Translations under genes and position numbers: made by a program
Shown here: positions 36,864-45,601 of the stretch, one piece after another
How the letters are laid out: every line of letters begins with the position of its first letter
How positions within the stretch are numbered: position 1 is the stretch's first letter
Assembly (NCBI GenBank): GCA_003290465.1
Contig: CP030759.1
Location: 722,672-786,671 of the forward strand
Direction of reading: 5' to 3'
DNA: 64,000 bases
From: Candidatus Sumerlaea chitinivorans
GTDB taxonomy: Bacteria; Sumerlaeota; Sumerlaeia; Sumerlaeales; Sumerlaeaceae
The notes under the pieces: model-generated
What the model saw: only the letters and a program-made list of their open reading frames with translations
Databases searched by the model: none
Told to the model about the DNA's origin: nothing

Positions 36864-38483
36864 TCACTGGGCTGGGGGATTCTCCGAAAGGGATGAAACG
36901 CATCGGCGGGCAATCTCTTCCAGCTGCTGAGGTGCGTGCGCACGCACAAACTGCTGGAACGTCTCACCGTTTTGCGCCCATGCAAGATAAGCTTCGTAAA
37001 GATCCCCAATCGCCTGCCCAATCACTGAGGAGGGGATTTTCTTTGCCACCGCTTCTGCAAAGGCACGTTGGGACCCGATGCCACCGCCCAGCAGAATGTC
37101 ATACGCTTCCACGCTCTGGCCGTTCACTTTGGTCAGACCGCCGCGTAGGCCAATGTCTGCGATCGAATTCTGCCCGCAATTGTTTGGGCAACCGCTAAAG
37201 TGAATTCGTACTTTCCGTGACGCCCCGGGGAATCGCTCCTCGAGCTGCCCGGCAATTCGCCTTGCCAATTCTTTGGTCTCCGTGATGGCGAGGTTGCAAA
37301 ACTCAATGCCCGTGCAGGAGACCAAGAACCGCTTGAAAATTGACGGACGATAATCAAAGCCATTCACTTTCAAGTGATCGCAAAGGGCACTCAGACGCGA
37401 TTCCGGCACGTGCGTAATAATAAAATTCTGCTTATTTGTGTTCCGGATGGTTGCTTGAGTCGAGAATTCGTCGGCGATGTCTGCCAAACGGATGAGTGCG
37501 TCTCCATTTGTTCGCCCCACAGTCACTCCCACGCCCACGTAGTATAGCCCCTCTTGTTTTTGTGGGGTAATACCAAGATGGTCGTCCTCAGCATCCGGCG
37601 GTGGGGGAGGAGGGGTAAAGCGCTCCAGTTGGTAACCGATCTTTTCTTCGATCATCTCCCGGAAACGGTCGGGGCCCACGCCAATCTTTGGGTCGTGGAT
37701 CAGGAACTTGAGCCGAGCGCGGCCGCGGTCCTGACGTAAGACATCACTATCCCTAAAAATCTCCGCAATCGCCCGAACGACCTCGAAGACCTCTTCAAAA
37801 CGCAGGAAGACGCCGAGGTCGGCAGCAAAGTAGGGTTTTGTGCTCAGCCCGCCCCCCACCATGAGACCAAAGCCGACTTCGTGTTTACCATTCGTGATGC
37901 GCTCCGTGCCGTAGACGCCGATGTCGTTGATGTCTGGCTGAGCGCACCGCAAACGGCACCCAGAAATAGAGATCTTAAATTTCCTGGGGAGGTTTGAAAA
38001 ATCACGGTTTCCAGTGAGATAAGTGCTCACCTTCTTCACGAGGGGCGAGGCATCGCAATACTCGCTTGCGTCAATCCCAGCTACTGGGCAGCCAACCACG
38101 TTGCGTGTGACGTCGCCGCAAGCCCCAACTGTGAGAAGCCCCACCCGATGCAACCGCCGGAAGATCTCTGGCACGTCTTCAATTCGAACCCAATGGAGTT
38201 GGTAGTTTTGCCGCGTTGTAATGTCAACGAGGCCCCGGGCAAACTCATTCGCAATTTCACCGACCGCACGGATTTGGTTGGCGAGGAGGTCGCCGTTGGG
38301 GATCTTGATCCGCATCATGAAGTAGCCGTCTTTGGGCCGCTGCTGGTACAGGCCATACCACTTAAAAAGGTCAATAAACTCGCGGTCCATTTTTTCAAAG
38401 CCGACTTCGGCCGCCCGCATGATATCGGCTAAGACGTCCAACCCATCTTTTTGTTGTTTGAGCTCTTCAACTTTGTTTGGCAT
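36864..38483 (-). CDS. Siroheme nitrite/sulfite reductase (ferredoxin-type)
   Basis: This enzyme reduces nitrite to ammonia or sulfite to sulfide at a siroheme coupled to a [4Fe-4S] cluster. The 539-aa product has two ferrodoxin-like half-domain pairs. Siroheme-contacting segments are TTRQNYQLHWVRIEDV near residue 92 and GACGDVTRNVVGCPVAG near 120, with KFKISISGCRLRCAQPDIND near 168. Cluster cysteines are in SCTGIEFCNLAITETK near 390 and FSGCPNNCGQNSIADIGLRG near 430. Sequence alone does not decide between nitrite and sulfite. A ribosome site GGAG lies 5 nt before the start, and a palindrome overlaps the likely promoter zone at 38493-38515. No partner nitrate reductase gene is present. Confidence 0.9.
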   Translation of the reverse strand: MPNKVEELKQQKDGLDVLADIMRAAEVGFEKMDREFIDLFKWYGLYQQRPKDGYFMMRIKIPNGDLLANQIRAVGEIANEFARGLVDITTRQNYQLHWVRIEDVPEIFRRLHRVGLLTVGACGDVTRNVVGCPVAGIDASEYCDASPLVKKVSTYLTGNRDFSNLPRKFKISISGCRLRCAQPDINDIGVYGTERITNGKHEVGFGLMVGGGLSTKPYFAADLGVFLRFEEVFEVVRAIAEIFRDSDVLRQDRGRARLKFLIHDPKIGVGPDRFREMIEEKIGYQLERFTPPPPPPDAEDDHLGITPQKQEGLYYVGVGVTVGRTNGDALIRLADIADEFSTQATIRNTNKQNFIITHVPESRLSALCDHLKVNGFDYRPSIFKRFLVSCTGIEFCNLAITETKELARRIAGQLEERFPGASRKVRIHFSGCPNNCGQNSIADIGLRGGLTKVNGQSVEAYDILLGGGIGSQRAFAEAVAKKIPSSVIGQAIGDLYEAYLAWAQNGETFQQFVRAHAPQQLEEIARRCVSSLSENPPAQ

Positions 38484-38944
38484 TGGAGTTCTCTATAAAA
38501 ATAGTAGAGTTATAGGCTAAGTAATGCTACGTGTCCCGCTCGCCTTTATTCGCACCCAGTAGTCTGATTATTATTTCCGCAAGCACCGGGCGTGTAATCA
38601 GCCGTTTTCATTGAAAGTCTGGCATATCCAGGTCTGCGGGAACCAAGGCGCCTTGCTGGATTCCCGACGTGTAATGGGTATCGTTTTGTTCAAGCGGTGT
38701 AGCCGTTGGATCACTTTATTCAGTTTTTCGCCGGCCGTACCCGTTGGAACTGACGTAAGCGCGCTATAAACAAGGAATATTCAAATAGGTCACTCCATCG
38801 CCGATGTTCAGAGCTTCTCTGATCAAGCTGCCCAAATAGTGGTAAACCTCGTCCCGGGACTCAGCAGTACTCAAGCTAATTGGGGCCGCCGCTTTGTCGT
38901 CTGGAACCCCGGCGGGATGGGCGTTGGACGCCTACACAACGTCT
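38484..38944. other. 461-bp intergenic region upstream of the reductase
   Basis: This stretch lies downstream of the GKRP-like gene and upstream of the reductase gene, both on the minus strand. I see no ORF worth calling and no riboswitch that I can name. Apart from the inverted repeat at 38493-38515 it shows only scattered short repeats. Its length allows for a regulated leader or a small RNA. Confidence 0.4.
38493..38515 (-). promoter_or_regulatory. AT-rich inverted repeat before the nitrite/sulfite reductase
   Basis: CTATA at 38493-38497 is mirrored by TATAG at 38511-38515, with a nested CTCTA/TAGAG repeat (38491-38509) overlapping it, about 10-30 nt before the start codon. On the minus strand it contains TATAAC, a plausible -10. 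Such a site could bind a Rrf2- or Crp-like regulator of nitrogen or sulfur genes, but no consensus is matched closely enough to name one. Confidence 0.3.
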
Positions 38945-40675
38945 TCATTTGGCAGCGCGCTCTGCACTGACGTGCTCGCTGATTGCCATCCGAACGATGG
39001 GGTTTCGGGCAAGAACTTCACAGGCTTGTCGGTAATTAAAGAGCCCCGTGGCGATCAACAGCGCCTTTGGCACCACCTTCTCAACCTTTTGGGAGACCTC
39101 GATACACTCGCTGATTGTGGCATTGCGCTGAGAGGCGGTGAGTTCGTCTGTCTCGAAGATAGCGCGCAGGAGAGCTTCAAGCGCCGTGTCCATGTCGACG
39201 CCGATCAGGTCCATGATGATTCCCAACGTCCGGTGGAAGAGCTTGTTGTTTGAAATGCGCAAGTCCACCATTCGATTCCCGTAAACTTTTCCGGCAAGGA
39301 TATGGGCTCCCGTGGTCAACGCGTTTAGGACAAGTTTGAAACTAAGTTCGGTGGTCGCGACGCCGAAGACGTCGTCTTCACCCATGCACACATTGACAAC
39401 GAGAACGTTCCCAGGAGTCGGATGCTCACCCCACCCCACAGCGGCACACTTTACGCCGCGCTTGTGTATTTCCGGTACGAGGCTAACGGCACTTGGCACG
39501 TTGCCTAGGATGACGCAGAGGTCATTTTCTGACAACTGCGGCAGCTTGTCGTTTCGAAAATCCTCAATTGAGACGCGATAATGGGGTGCGCGGCCCGAAA
39601 GATCCACGCTCCCATCCGGGTAAAGCGTTCGCCATCCTCCTTCGACGAACCCACGAACGTCTTCAAAAGCAGCCCCGAAAGTGGGTGGACACTCGGACGC
39701 GTCGATCAGTCCTAAGATGCCAGCATCTGGTTCGGGGCGAGAACTTTTCGCACTGCGGCCGGCTCCACCCAAGTAATAGATGTGTCCTTTCGTTCGCAGT
39801 GTGGCTCCGCCTAATTCCACAAGTTGGGATATTTCAGAAATGCCGTGGTAAGTGCATCGGTAGGCGCGCTCATAACGCTCGAATGCATCGCGTACGAACT
39901 GTTGGACGCTCTCTTTGGGCAGTTTTCCCAAGAGCTGCAAACGAACTGCAGCAAAGAGGACCTCCAGAAGGATTTTAGTCGCGGTTCCACTTTTCATTCG
40001 GGTGGAGCCGGTGATCGGTTCGGGGCCAATGACGGGATTCAATAATGCGCCATTCGAAGCTGCTGCGACTTTTTCAGCTGTTGCCTTAAATGGCCACGGC
40101 CACCCTTCCACTGGCGTGGTGCGGGCGAGCTCCAAAGGGTTAAATCCCAAGAGCACCGCTTTCCAATTTGGTTGCTGGAGCGCATACTCCAATTGTCCAG
40201 CAATGTACGGCGCACTAAAGCCGCAAGTAATCCCAACGTAGAACACGTGCTGACTGTTTTGAGCTATCGCCTCAAGGTCGCGTTGGGCCTGATATGGATC
40301 ATCCTCTGCTCCTTCTTGGGCCTGAATCAAGGCTGGGGGGCCGCCGGCCAGAAGAAACCGGAAGGGTGACGGACTCGGCCACCCGGGAAGATGATTGAAC
40401 TCCCGCGCAATGAACATAGCCAATCGGCCACTGGTACCTGCCCCGCTAAGAACAACAAGCCCATCTCCTTGGGAGAGGATGTTTGCGCACCAGTCTGTAA
40501 GCTCAGCCATGCGCTCCAAGGTGTCGCTGTCGTAAAGCCCCGGATAGGTCCCGTAACCCGCAAATATCTGTGCGTCCGTCTGACGCAGCAGTCGCACAAT
40601 TCCGAGTGGGGAAGCGAGATCAATGTCGCCCGTCAGTAGATTAGGGGTTTCCGTAATTGAACGGCTATGCTTCAT
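38945..40675 (-). CDS. Tandem-SIS protein resembling glucokinase regulatory protein and MurQ
   Basis: The 576-aa product (ATG with GGGAGAGG upstream; a TTG 12 nt earlier was rejected) holds two SIS sugar-phosphate domains. The first, about residues 50-260, has LSGAGTSGRLAMF near 75, GITCGFSAPYIAGQLEYAL near 150 and GPEPITGSTRMKSGTATKIL near 222, a block shared by MurQ etherases and by animal glucokinase regulatory protein (GKRP). The second, about 290-510, has GHIYYLGGAGRSAKSS and GNRMVDLRISNNKLFHRTLG. MurQ (about 300 aa) has only one SIS domain, while human GKRP (625 aa) has two plus a cap; the C-terminal helices here match the cap position. A role in N-acetylmuramic acid 6-phosphate or fructose-phosphate sensing is possible, not shown. 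Confidence 0.85.
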   Translation of the reverse strand: MKHSRSITETPNLLTGDIDLASPLGIVRLLRQTDAQIFAGYGTYPGLYDSDTLERMAELTDWCANILSQGDGLVVLSGAGTSGRLAMFIAREFNHLPGWPSPSPFRFLLAGGPPALIQAQEGAEDDPYQAQRDLEAIAQNSQHVFYVGITCGFSAPYIAGQLEYALQQPNWKAVLLGFNPLELARTTPVEGWPWPFKATAEKVAAASNGALLNPVIGPEPITGSTRMKSGTATKILLEVLFAAVRLQLLGKLPKESVQQFVRDAFERYERAYRCTYHGISEISQLVELGGATLRTKGHIYYLGGAGRSAKSSRPEPDAGILGLIDASECPPTFGAAFEDVRGFVEGGWRTLYPDGSVDLSGRAPHYRVSIEDFRNDKLPQLSENDLCVILGNVPSAVSLVPEIHKRGVKCAAVGWGEHPTPGNVLVVNVCMGEDDVFGVATTELSFKLVLNALTTGAHILAGKVYGNRMVDLRISNNKLFHRTLGIIMDLIGVDMDTALEALLRAIFETDELTASQRNATISECIEVSQKVEKVVPKALLIATGLFNYRQACEVLARNPIVRMAISEHVSAERAAK

Positions 40676-40798
40676 GACCTCTCCCAACTTTTAAAGATTC
40701 GTCCGCACCGTGTAAACATCGGCAAAACTGGAGTCATGAATTTCAACTCGCAACCGAATTTGAAGGATACCTCGAAATCACGGATAGACGCCTAATGC

Positions 40799-41827
40799 CT
40801 ATCGCACGCTGATTGGATAAGAAAACTCGCTCCAGTAGGTGCCATCGGCTCGCGCTGGGACAATAGCCATGTGAAACAAATTCGACTGCGTGCCATCGGT
40901 ATTCCACCGCGCTACGCGGGCACGCAAACCATCAAGCGTAAAGCTTAGTTCGAACTTGGAGTCTTGAACCCGAGCACGCTTTTCCAAAAGGGGAACACCG
41001 CCTTGTTCGGGCATCACAAAAAGCACGACTTCGCGGCTTGTGGGTGGGGCGGTGCCAGAAATCGAATATGTGGAGCCCAAGCGCATCAATTTGCCCGGCA
41101 TATCCGTCAAGTGTAAAATAACTCCGTTAATTGCAAAAGCGGTGAGTGGGAAGGGGGACGGCCCAGCAAATTTGCTCACTCCAGAACCGTCATTTGCCGA
41201 AGTGTAAATGTGGCCTTCTTTCGGAATGCCGTCCCCTGCAACATCGAGAAATGTGGCTCGGAGAGACTCTCCCAATCCATTCTGAACTTGGAAATGTAGA
41301 TGGGGACGCGAGGAATAACCGGTGTTTCCGCTCAGTGCGATCACCTGTCCGCCGCGCACGATTTCGCCCTCGCGTACCTTCACAGAATTCGCCTGAAGGT
41401 GGAGATACTCCGTGTAAATCCCGTTGCCGTGATCCAGCACAACCATATTTGCCTTTTGGCGGAGCGAAGGATGAGTGCCACCCTCTACGGAATCTTGCTT
41501 AATACAGACTACCATGCCGTCGGCTACTGCGCATACCGGCGACCCCAAGGGCATAGCAAAATCCCATGCGTAAAAGCTGTAACCCGAGTGAGAGAAAGAA
41601 CCACCAATCCCTTGAATAACGGGGTAGGACATGCCGGCCGGATAGGGCAATTTCATGCGCAGGTCGGCTGCATGCGTTCGTTCTGGTTCCACCTGCTCTG
41701 TATCGGGATCGGCGGTGCCGCGGGCGGCTGGGATCTCAGGGGCAAACAAGAGAATGATAAGCAGGGCTCCTAAGAAGACCCCCGCCTTGGTGTGCTCCGG
41801 TAGTGCAGTTTTTATTAAAGGACTCAT
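40799..41827 (-). CDS. Exported M23-family metallopeptidase
   Basis: The 342-aa product begins with a hydrophobic signal segment (residues 15-32). The peptidase domain, about 70-200, shows the zinc motif first half in FSHSGYSFYAWDFAMPLGSPV (H and D), then VLDHGNGIYTEYLHLQANSV and the second zinc motif RPHLHFQVQ near 175. M23 enzymes cut peptidoglycan cross-bridges or stem peptides. A C-terminal beta-rich domain (residues 220-340) has no recognisable family. It lies 123 bp upstream of the GKRP/MurQ-like gene on the same strand, and both could deal with cell-wall fragments. Divergent from the glycan transferase gene, 215 bp away. Confidence 0.9.
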   Translation of the reverse strand: MSPLIKTALPEHTKAGVFLGALLIILLFAPEIPAARGTADPDTEQVEPERTHAADLRMKLPYPAGMSYPVIQGIGGSFSHSGYSFYAWDFAMPLGSPVCAVADGMVVCIKQDSVEGGTHPSLRQKANMVVLDHGNGIYTEYLHLQANSVKVREGEIVRGGQVIALSGNTGYSSRPHLHFQVQNGLGESLRATFLDVAGDGIPKEGHIYTSANDGSGVSKFAGPSPFPLTAFAINGVILHLTDMPGKLMRLGSTYSISGTAPPTSREVVLFVMPEQGGVPLLEKRARVQDSKFELSFTLDGLRARVARWNTDGTQSNLFHMAIVPARADGTYWSEFSYPISVR

Positions 41828-42042
41828 CGGACGGTTTATTTAGCGAAAGACGATGAGCTGGACGCAAGCGTGACGTTCGAACCGTTGCCAGGGGTGCAAA
41901 GGTGGCAATTTTGGCAAGGCGGAAGTGTGTCGCATGCCAGTTATGGTACATGTCCCCACCGCGATTTGGTGCAAAGAGCGTGGAGAAGAAATGGAATTGA
42001 TTTTCCCCGAGCATTTTTCTCCCTCTTCAATGAGTACAACCA

Positions 42043-43107
42043 ATGGCGACGGTGAGCGTGAACCTTTTTTGGAAGATCTTTGTTTTTACGGCGGCGATCG
42101 CGTTTGTCGGGACTTGGGTCGTGCGTGCGGTCATGCGGCGCATGGGGGTGTACGATGCGCCGTCAGAGAGCCGTAAGATCCATCGCGAACCCGTCGCTTA
42201 TGAAGGGGGAGTGGCGATCTACGTGGCGTTTGTAGCGGGCCTACTCTTTTACCAAGCTCTGGAGGGTACCTCCCTATTCTTTCGGGACGACATAAAAGCG
42301 ATGATTCTTGGTGCGACGTTGACGGTGGCGTTAGGGGTTGCCGATGACCTCTTAGATCTCCGCCCAGTCATTAAGCTTTTGGGCCAAATTGGAATCGGAT
42401 ATGTCATGTATCGGGCGGGATTTCAGGTGGAGCGCATTAGCAACCCCTTCGGTCAAGAGATCCAGTTTTGGCCGTGGGTGAGTATGATTGGGACAATCCT
42501 TTGGTACGCAATTCTCATGAATGGCATCAACATGATCGACGGACTTGACGGTTTGGCGGCGGGGATCGTTGCCATTACGTGCATCACATTGGGGGCTATA
42601 AGCGTAGATCTTGGCCAACCCTTGGCGGCGGTGTTGGCGCTGATTGGCGCCGCGGCGTGTTTCGGCTTTTTGCCCTTCAACTTCAATCCGGCTACGATTT
42701 TCATGGGCGATGCGGGCAGTTTGCTGCTCGGGTTCCTTTTAGCCTCCATCACGCTTCTCTCCAGCTCAAAAGCGCCGGCTTTGCTGACACTCTTGATTCC
42801 GGTGTTGGCTGTGGCACTACCACTCTTCGAGACGCTCTTTGCGTTCGTTCGACGTATCCTCCGCGGACAAAACCCATTTGCGGGGGATCGAAGTCACCTT
42901 CACCATCGCTTCCTCGATCTCGGATTCTCTGTTCGCAGGACCGTGCTTATTTTTTACTACTTCACGGCATATTTGGGGGTGACTGCATACGTTCTCCAAC
43001 GATTGGATTCGCGAAGCACCATCCTCGTCGCGATCCTCATCGCAATCGGTCTGCTTCTGCTGGCCAACAGCATGGGCTACCTTCGGGACAAATCTGCAGC
43101 ACGCTAA
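42043..43107 (+). CDS. WecA/MraY-type undecaprenyl-phosphate sugar-1-phosphate transferase
   Basis: This family moves a GlcNAc-1-phosphate (or similar) from a UDP-sugar to undecaprenyl phosphate, the first step of a surface glycan. The 354-aa product is polytopic with about 10-11 transmembrane helices. Signatures in order: KIHREPVAYEGGVAIYVAF near residue 47, GVADDLLDLRPVIKLLGQI near 98 with the catalytic DD, NGINMIDGLDGLAAG near 166, FLPFNFNPATIFMGDAGSL near 208, and DRSHLHHRFLDLGFS near 285 with the cytoplasmic HxHH loop. It lacks features that would make it the peptidoglycan enzyme MraY, so WecA/TagO-type is preferred. Its end overlaps the convergent plsC by 4 bp. Confidence 0.93.
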   Translation: MATVSVNLFWKIFVFTAAIAFVGTWVVRAVMRRMGVYDAPSESRKIHREPVAYEGGVAIYVAFVAGLLFYQALEGTSLFFRDDIKAMILGATLTVALGVADDLLDLRPVIKLLGQIGIGYVMYRAGFQVERISNPFGQEIQFWPWVSMIGTILWYAILMNGINMIDGLDGLAAGIVAITCITLGAISVDLGQPLAAVLALIGAAACFGFLPFNFNPATIFMGDAGSLLLGFLLASITLLSSSKAPALLTLLIPVLAVALPLFETLFAFVRRILRGQNPFAGDRSHLHHRFLDLGFSVRRTVLIFYYFTAYLGVTAYVLQRLDSRSTILVAILIAIGLLLLANSMGYLRDKSAAR

Positions 43108-43820
43108 CGCCGGCTCTTGATCCGCTTCAGTCGTTCCCATGCTGCTAATCGTCGCTGAATTGGTTGAGCGATTTGTGCATTCACGTGGGGAATGGCTTCC
43201 TTGATCTGATGGCGATCTTCGAGCTTTGGCACCGAGATTGGCTGGTGATATTTGACCACAATTGGCCGAAACCAACGAGGTAGAAGATGGTGCTTCGGCC
43301 AAGCTTCGTAGGCCCCAATGATGCTTACCGGCACAAGGGTGGCACCCGTGGTCAATGCGATACGTGCTGCTCCCTGTTCAAAGGGAGCCAGCTTTCCATC
43401 AGGACTTCGTCCGCCCTCAGGGAAAATCAATACAACTTCATTGCGTTCCAACACGCGAATCGTCTGGGAAACGGCCCCTTTGTCCGCGCTTTTTAGTTTT
43501 ACAGGAAACGCGCCGTAAAGCGAGATAAACCATCCGAGGAGTGGAACGCGAAACAAGGGTTCCATTGCCATGAATCGCATCCGGTAGGGAATCCCTGCTG
43601 GCACGACCAACGCGTCGTAGTATGAAACGTGATTGGGAGTGATAATTGCGGGCCCATGATCCGGAAGCAGATTTTGGCAGCGGTAGCGCAAGAAGTGAAA
43701 GATTCGAAAGTACAGGATAAAAACAGCTCTGGTGATTTCCCACAACACGTTTGTCCGTAGAATATCCCCTCGCGGGCGAGCAAGGCCGGGAGCGTATCTC
43801 CTGATGAGTTTCATCCGCAT
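43104..43820 (-). CDS. plsC: 1-acyl-sn-glycerol-3-phosphate acyltransferase
   Basis: PlsC acylates lysophosphatidic acid to phosphatidic acid at the inner membrane. The 238-aa product has the catalytic NHVSYYDAL (NHx4D) near residue 66 and the glycerol-phosphate-binding FPEGGRSPDGKL near 135, with PVSIIGAYEAWPKH further on. The start ATG at 43820 has CAGGAG seven nt upstream; the ORF extends 27 codons further but without a ribosome site. A hydrophobic stretch precedes the motif. pgsA, plsY and gpsA for the same pathway are elsewhere in the window. Confidence 0.93.
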   Translation of the reverse strand: MRMKLIRRYAPGLARPRGDILRTNVLWEITRAVFILYFRIFHFLRYRCQNLLPDHGPAIITPNHVSYYDALVVPAGIPYRMRFMAMEPLFRVPLLGWFISLYGAFPVKLKSADKGAVSQTIRVLERNEVVLIFPEGGRSPDGKLAPFEQGAARIALTTGATLVPVSIIGAYEAWPKHHLLPRWFRPIVVKYHQPISVPKLEDRHQIKEAIPHVNAQIAQPIQRRLAAWERLKRIKSRR

Positions 43821-43986
43821 GTGCTCCTGAGAAAGGTCCTTTGTGCTAATTGCTCTCGCTGCTTCGGAAGCAACGTCGCCACCACATATGGCGCTCTGCA
43901 ACTGTTTCTTGAATTCTGAAGTAGTAAACTCTCGTCGCGTACTGTAGAGAAACTGTTAGCATGATGTTTTCACTGGAGCGTGAACA

Positions 43987-45468
43987 GTGACAAAACCAGA
44001 ACTCCTTCTCTCGTCCTCTTACCCAAAGAAAGCCGATGCTTACGTTCTGTTGGTGACGCAGAAACAAGAAATCTTCCGAAAAGAATCCCTTTCCAGAGCT
44101 CCAGAGTGGCTGGATAGCGTTCTGGACGCGAACTCAAACAATGACTCTCCGGAGGTGTTTGCAAACGTTGCGTGGCCCTCGGGACCGAAGCATCTCATTG
44201 TTCTCCAACTAGACCGCGAGGGACGTTACGCGCTTGGAGAAGTGGTGAAGACGGCTTCAGCTCAGGCCCTCTCACATGCGCGCTCGTTGGGGTGTGCTTC
44301 GATTGCATTTCTGCTCGATGGTAAGGATGCCGACGACTTCGTTCCGTGGGTTGCTGAAGGGATACGGTTAGGAAGCTATGAGTTTAGCCGGTATCGCTCC
44401 CCGTCTCAGCGCAAGTCCACGGTGAACCGTGTAATCCTAGCGGTGAGAAAGGAGGGAATTTCGCACCTCCGTCGGCGTTTGTCTGAGATCGAAATTGTGG
44501 CCCAAGCCCAGAATTTCGCTCGCGACCTCGTCAACGAACCACCGAGTGTTTTGGGCCCACGCGCTCTTTGTAAACAAGCGCAGAGCGTGGCACGCGAGTT
44601 TGGGCTCCGCTGCCGTCTTCTGGGTAAGTCTGAGCTGAAGCGCTTGGGTTACCATGGGATTCTTGCTGTGGGGCAAGGTGCTGACGAGGAGCCTTGCCTA
44701 ATCGAACTACACTATGCGCCCAAGCAACGGTCCCGCCATCGTGTCGCATTCGTCGGGAAAGCCGTGATGTTTGACACCGGTGGCTACTGCATCAAACCGG
44801 CGAAAGATATGTGGCGCATGAAAGGCGATATGGCGGGAGGTGCCGCCGTGTTGGCTGCGATGAAAGCAATCGCTCAGCTCCACCCCAACGCAGAAGTTTA
44901 CGGCCTAATTCCGTGTGCGAAAAACCTTGTGAGCGCGCATGCGTTTCTTCCGGGCGACGTCATTCGCACGCGCATCGGAAAAACAGTACATGTCGGAAAC
45001 ACGGACGCCGAAGGTCGTCTGCTGCTCATGGATGCCTTCATTCATGCGGGGGACAAAAAAGTCACTTATCTCGTAGATATTGCCACGCTGACTGGCTCCG
45101 TTGTTCGAGCCCTTGGGCCTTCTGTGAGTGGAATTTTCGGAAATGACCAAGAGTGGGTTCAGGCCCTGATTGGCGCTGGTCAGCGCGTTGGGGAGGACTT
45201 CTGGCAATTGCCACTGGTCGAAGAGTACAGAGACTACCTGAAAAACCACGTTGCGGACCTCGATAATGTCGGCAATAAGCCCGACGCTGGGGCAATAGTT
45301 GCGGCTCTATTTCTTCGGGAGTTTGTACCTGACGGTGTTAAATGGGCTCACCTCGATATTGCCGGTCCCTTCTTAGTGGAACGCCAGTGGAAGTATTATG
45401 GGCCGGGCGCCACAGGGTTTGGGGTCCGCACGCTTGTGGAACTCCTTCGAAGGTTGCCGGAAAAGTAA
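43987..45468 (+). CDS. Leucyl aminopeptidase, M17 family
   Basis: M17 enzymes are hexameric dizinc peptidases that release N-terminal residues in the cytoplasm. The 493-aa product starts at GTG. Its catalytic domain has GKAVMFDTGGYCIKPAKDM near residue 258 with the metal-binding K and D and the lysine of IKP, then MKGDMAGGAAVLAAM with a metal Asp, and NTDAEGRLLLMDAFIHA near 338 with Asp, Glu and the conserved Arg. All five metal ligands are present. In the GCENMPGG segment of the E. coli enzyme the counterpart reads CAKNLVSAHA, so the loop has diverged. The N-terminal domain is poorly conserved, as is usual for the family. Confidence 0.92.
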   Translation: MTKPELLLSSSYPKKADAYVLLVTQKQEIFRKESLSRAPEWLDSVLDANSNNDSPEVFANVAWPSGPKHLIVLQLDREGRYALGEVVKTASAQALSHARSLGCASIAFLLDGKDADDFVPWVAEGIRLGSYEFSRYRSPSQRKSTVNRVILAVRKEGISHLRRRLSEIEIVAQAQNFARDLVNEPPSVLGPRALCKQAQSVAREFGLRCRLLGKSELKRLGYHGILAVGQGADEEPCLIELHYAPKQRSRHRVAFVGKAVMFDTGGYCIKPAKDMWRMKGDMAGGAAVLAAMKAIAQLHPNAEVYGLIPCAKNLVSAHAFLPGDVIRTRIGKTVHVGNTDAEGRLLLMDAFIHAGDKKVTYLVDIATLTGSVVRALGPSVSGIFGNDQEWVQALIGAGQRVGEDFWQLPLVEEYRDYLKNHVADLDNVGNKPDAGAIVAALFLREFVPDGVKWAHLDIAGPFLVERQWKYYGPGATGFGVRTLVELLRRLPEK

Positions 45469-45601
45469 TTTCTTCCCGCGCTGTGACCTGTTTGGCGTGT
45501 GCTTGGGCGCAGCAAATTTGAGGGAAAAAGCTTATTGACCCACCGGCCCCCTTTGTTGCATGTGAGCGCAAACTAACCTCAGGCCTACGCGGGAGGGATG
45601 T

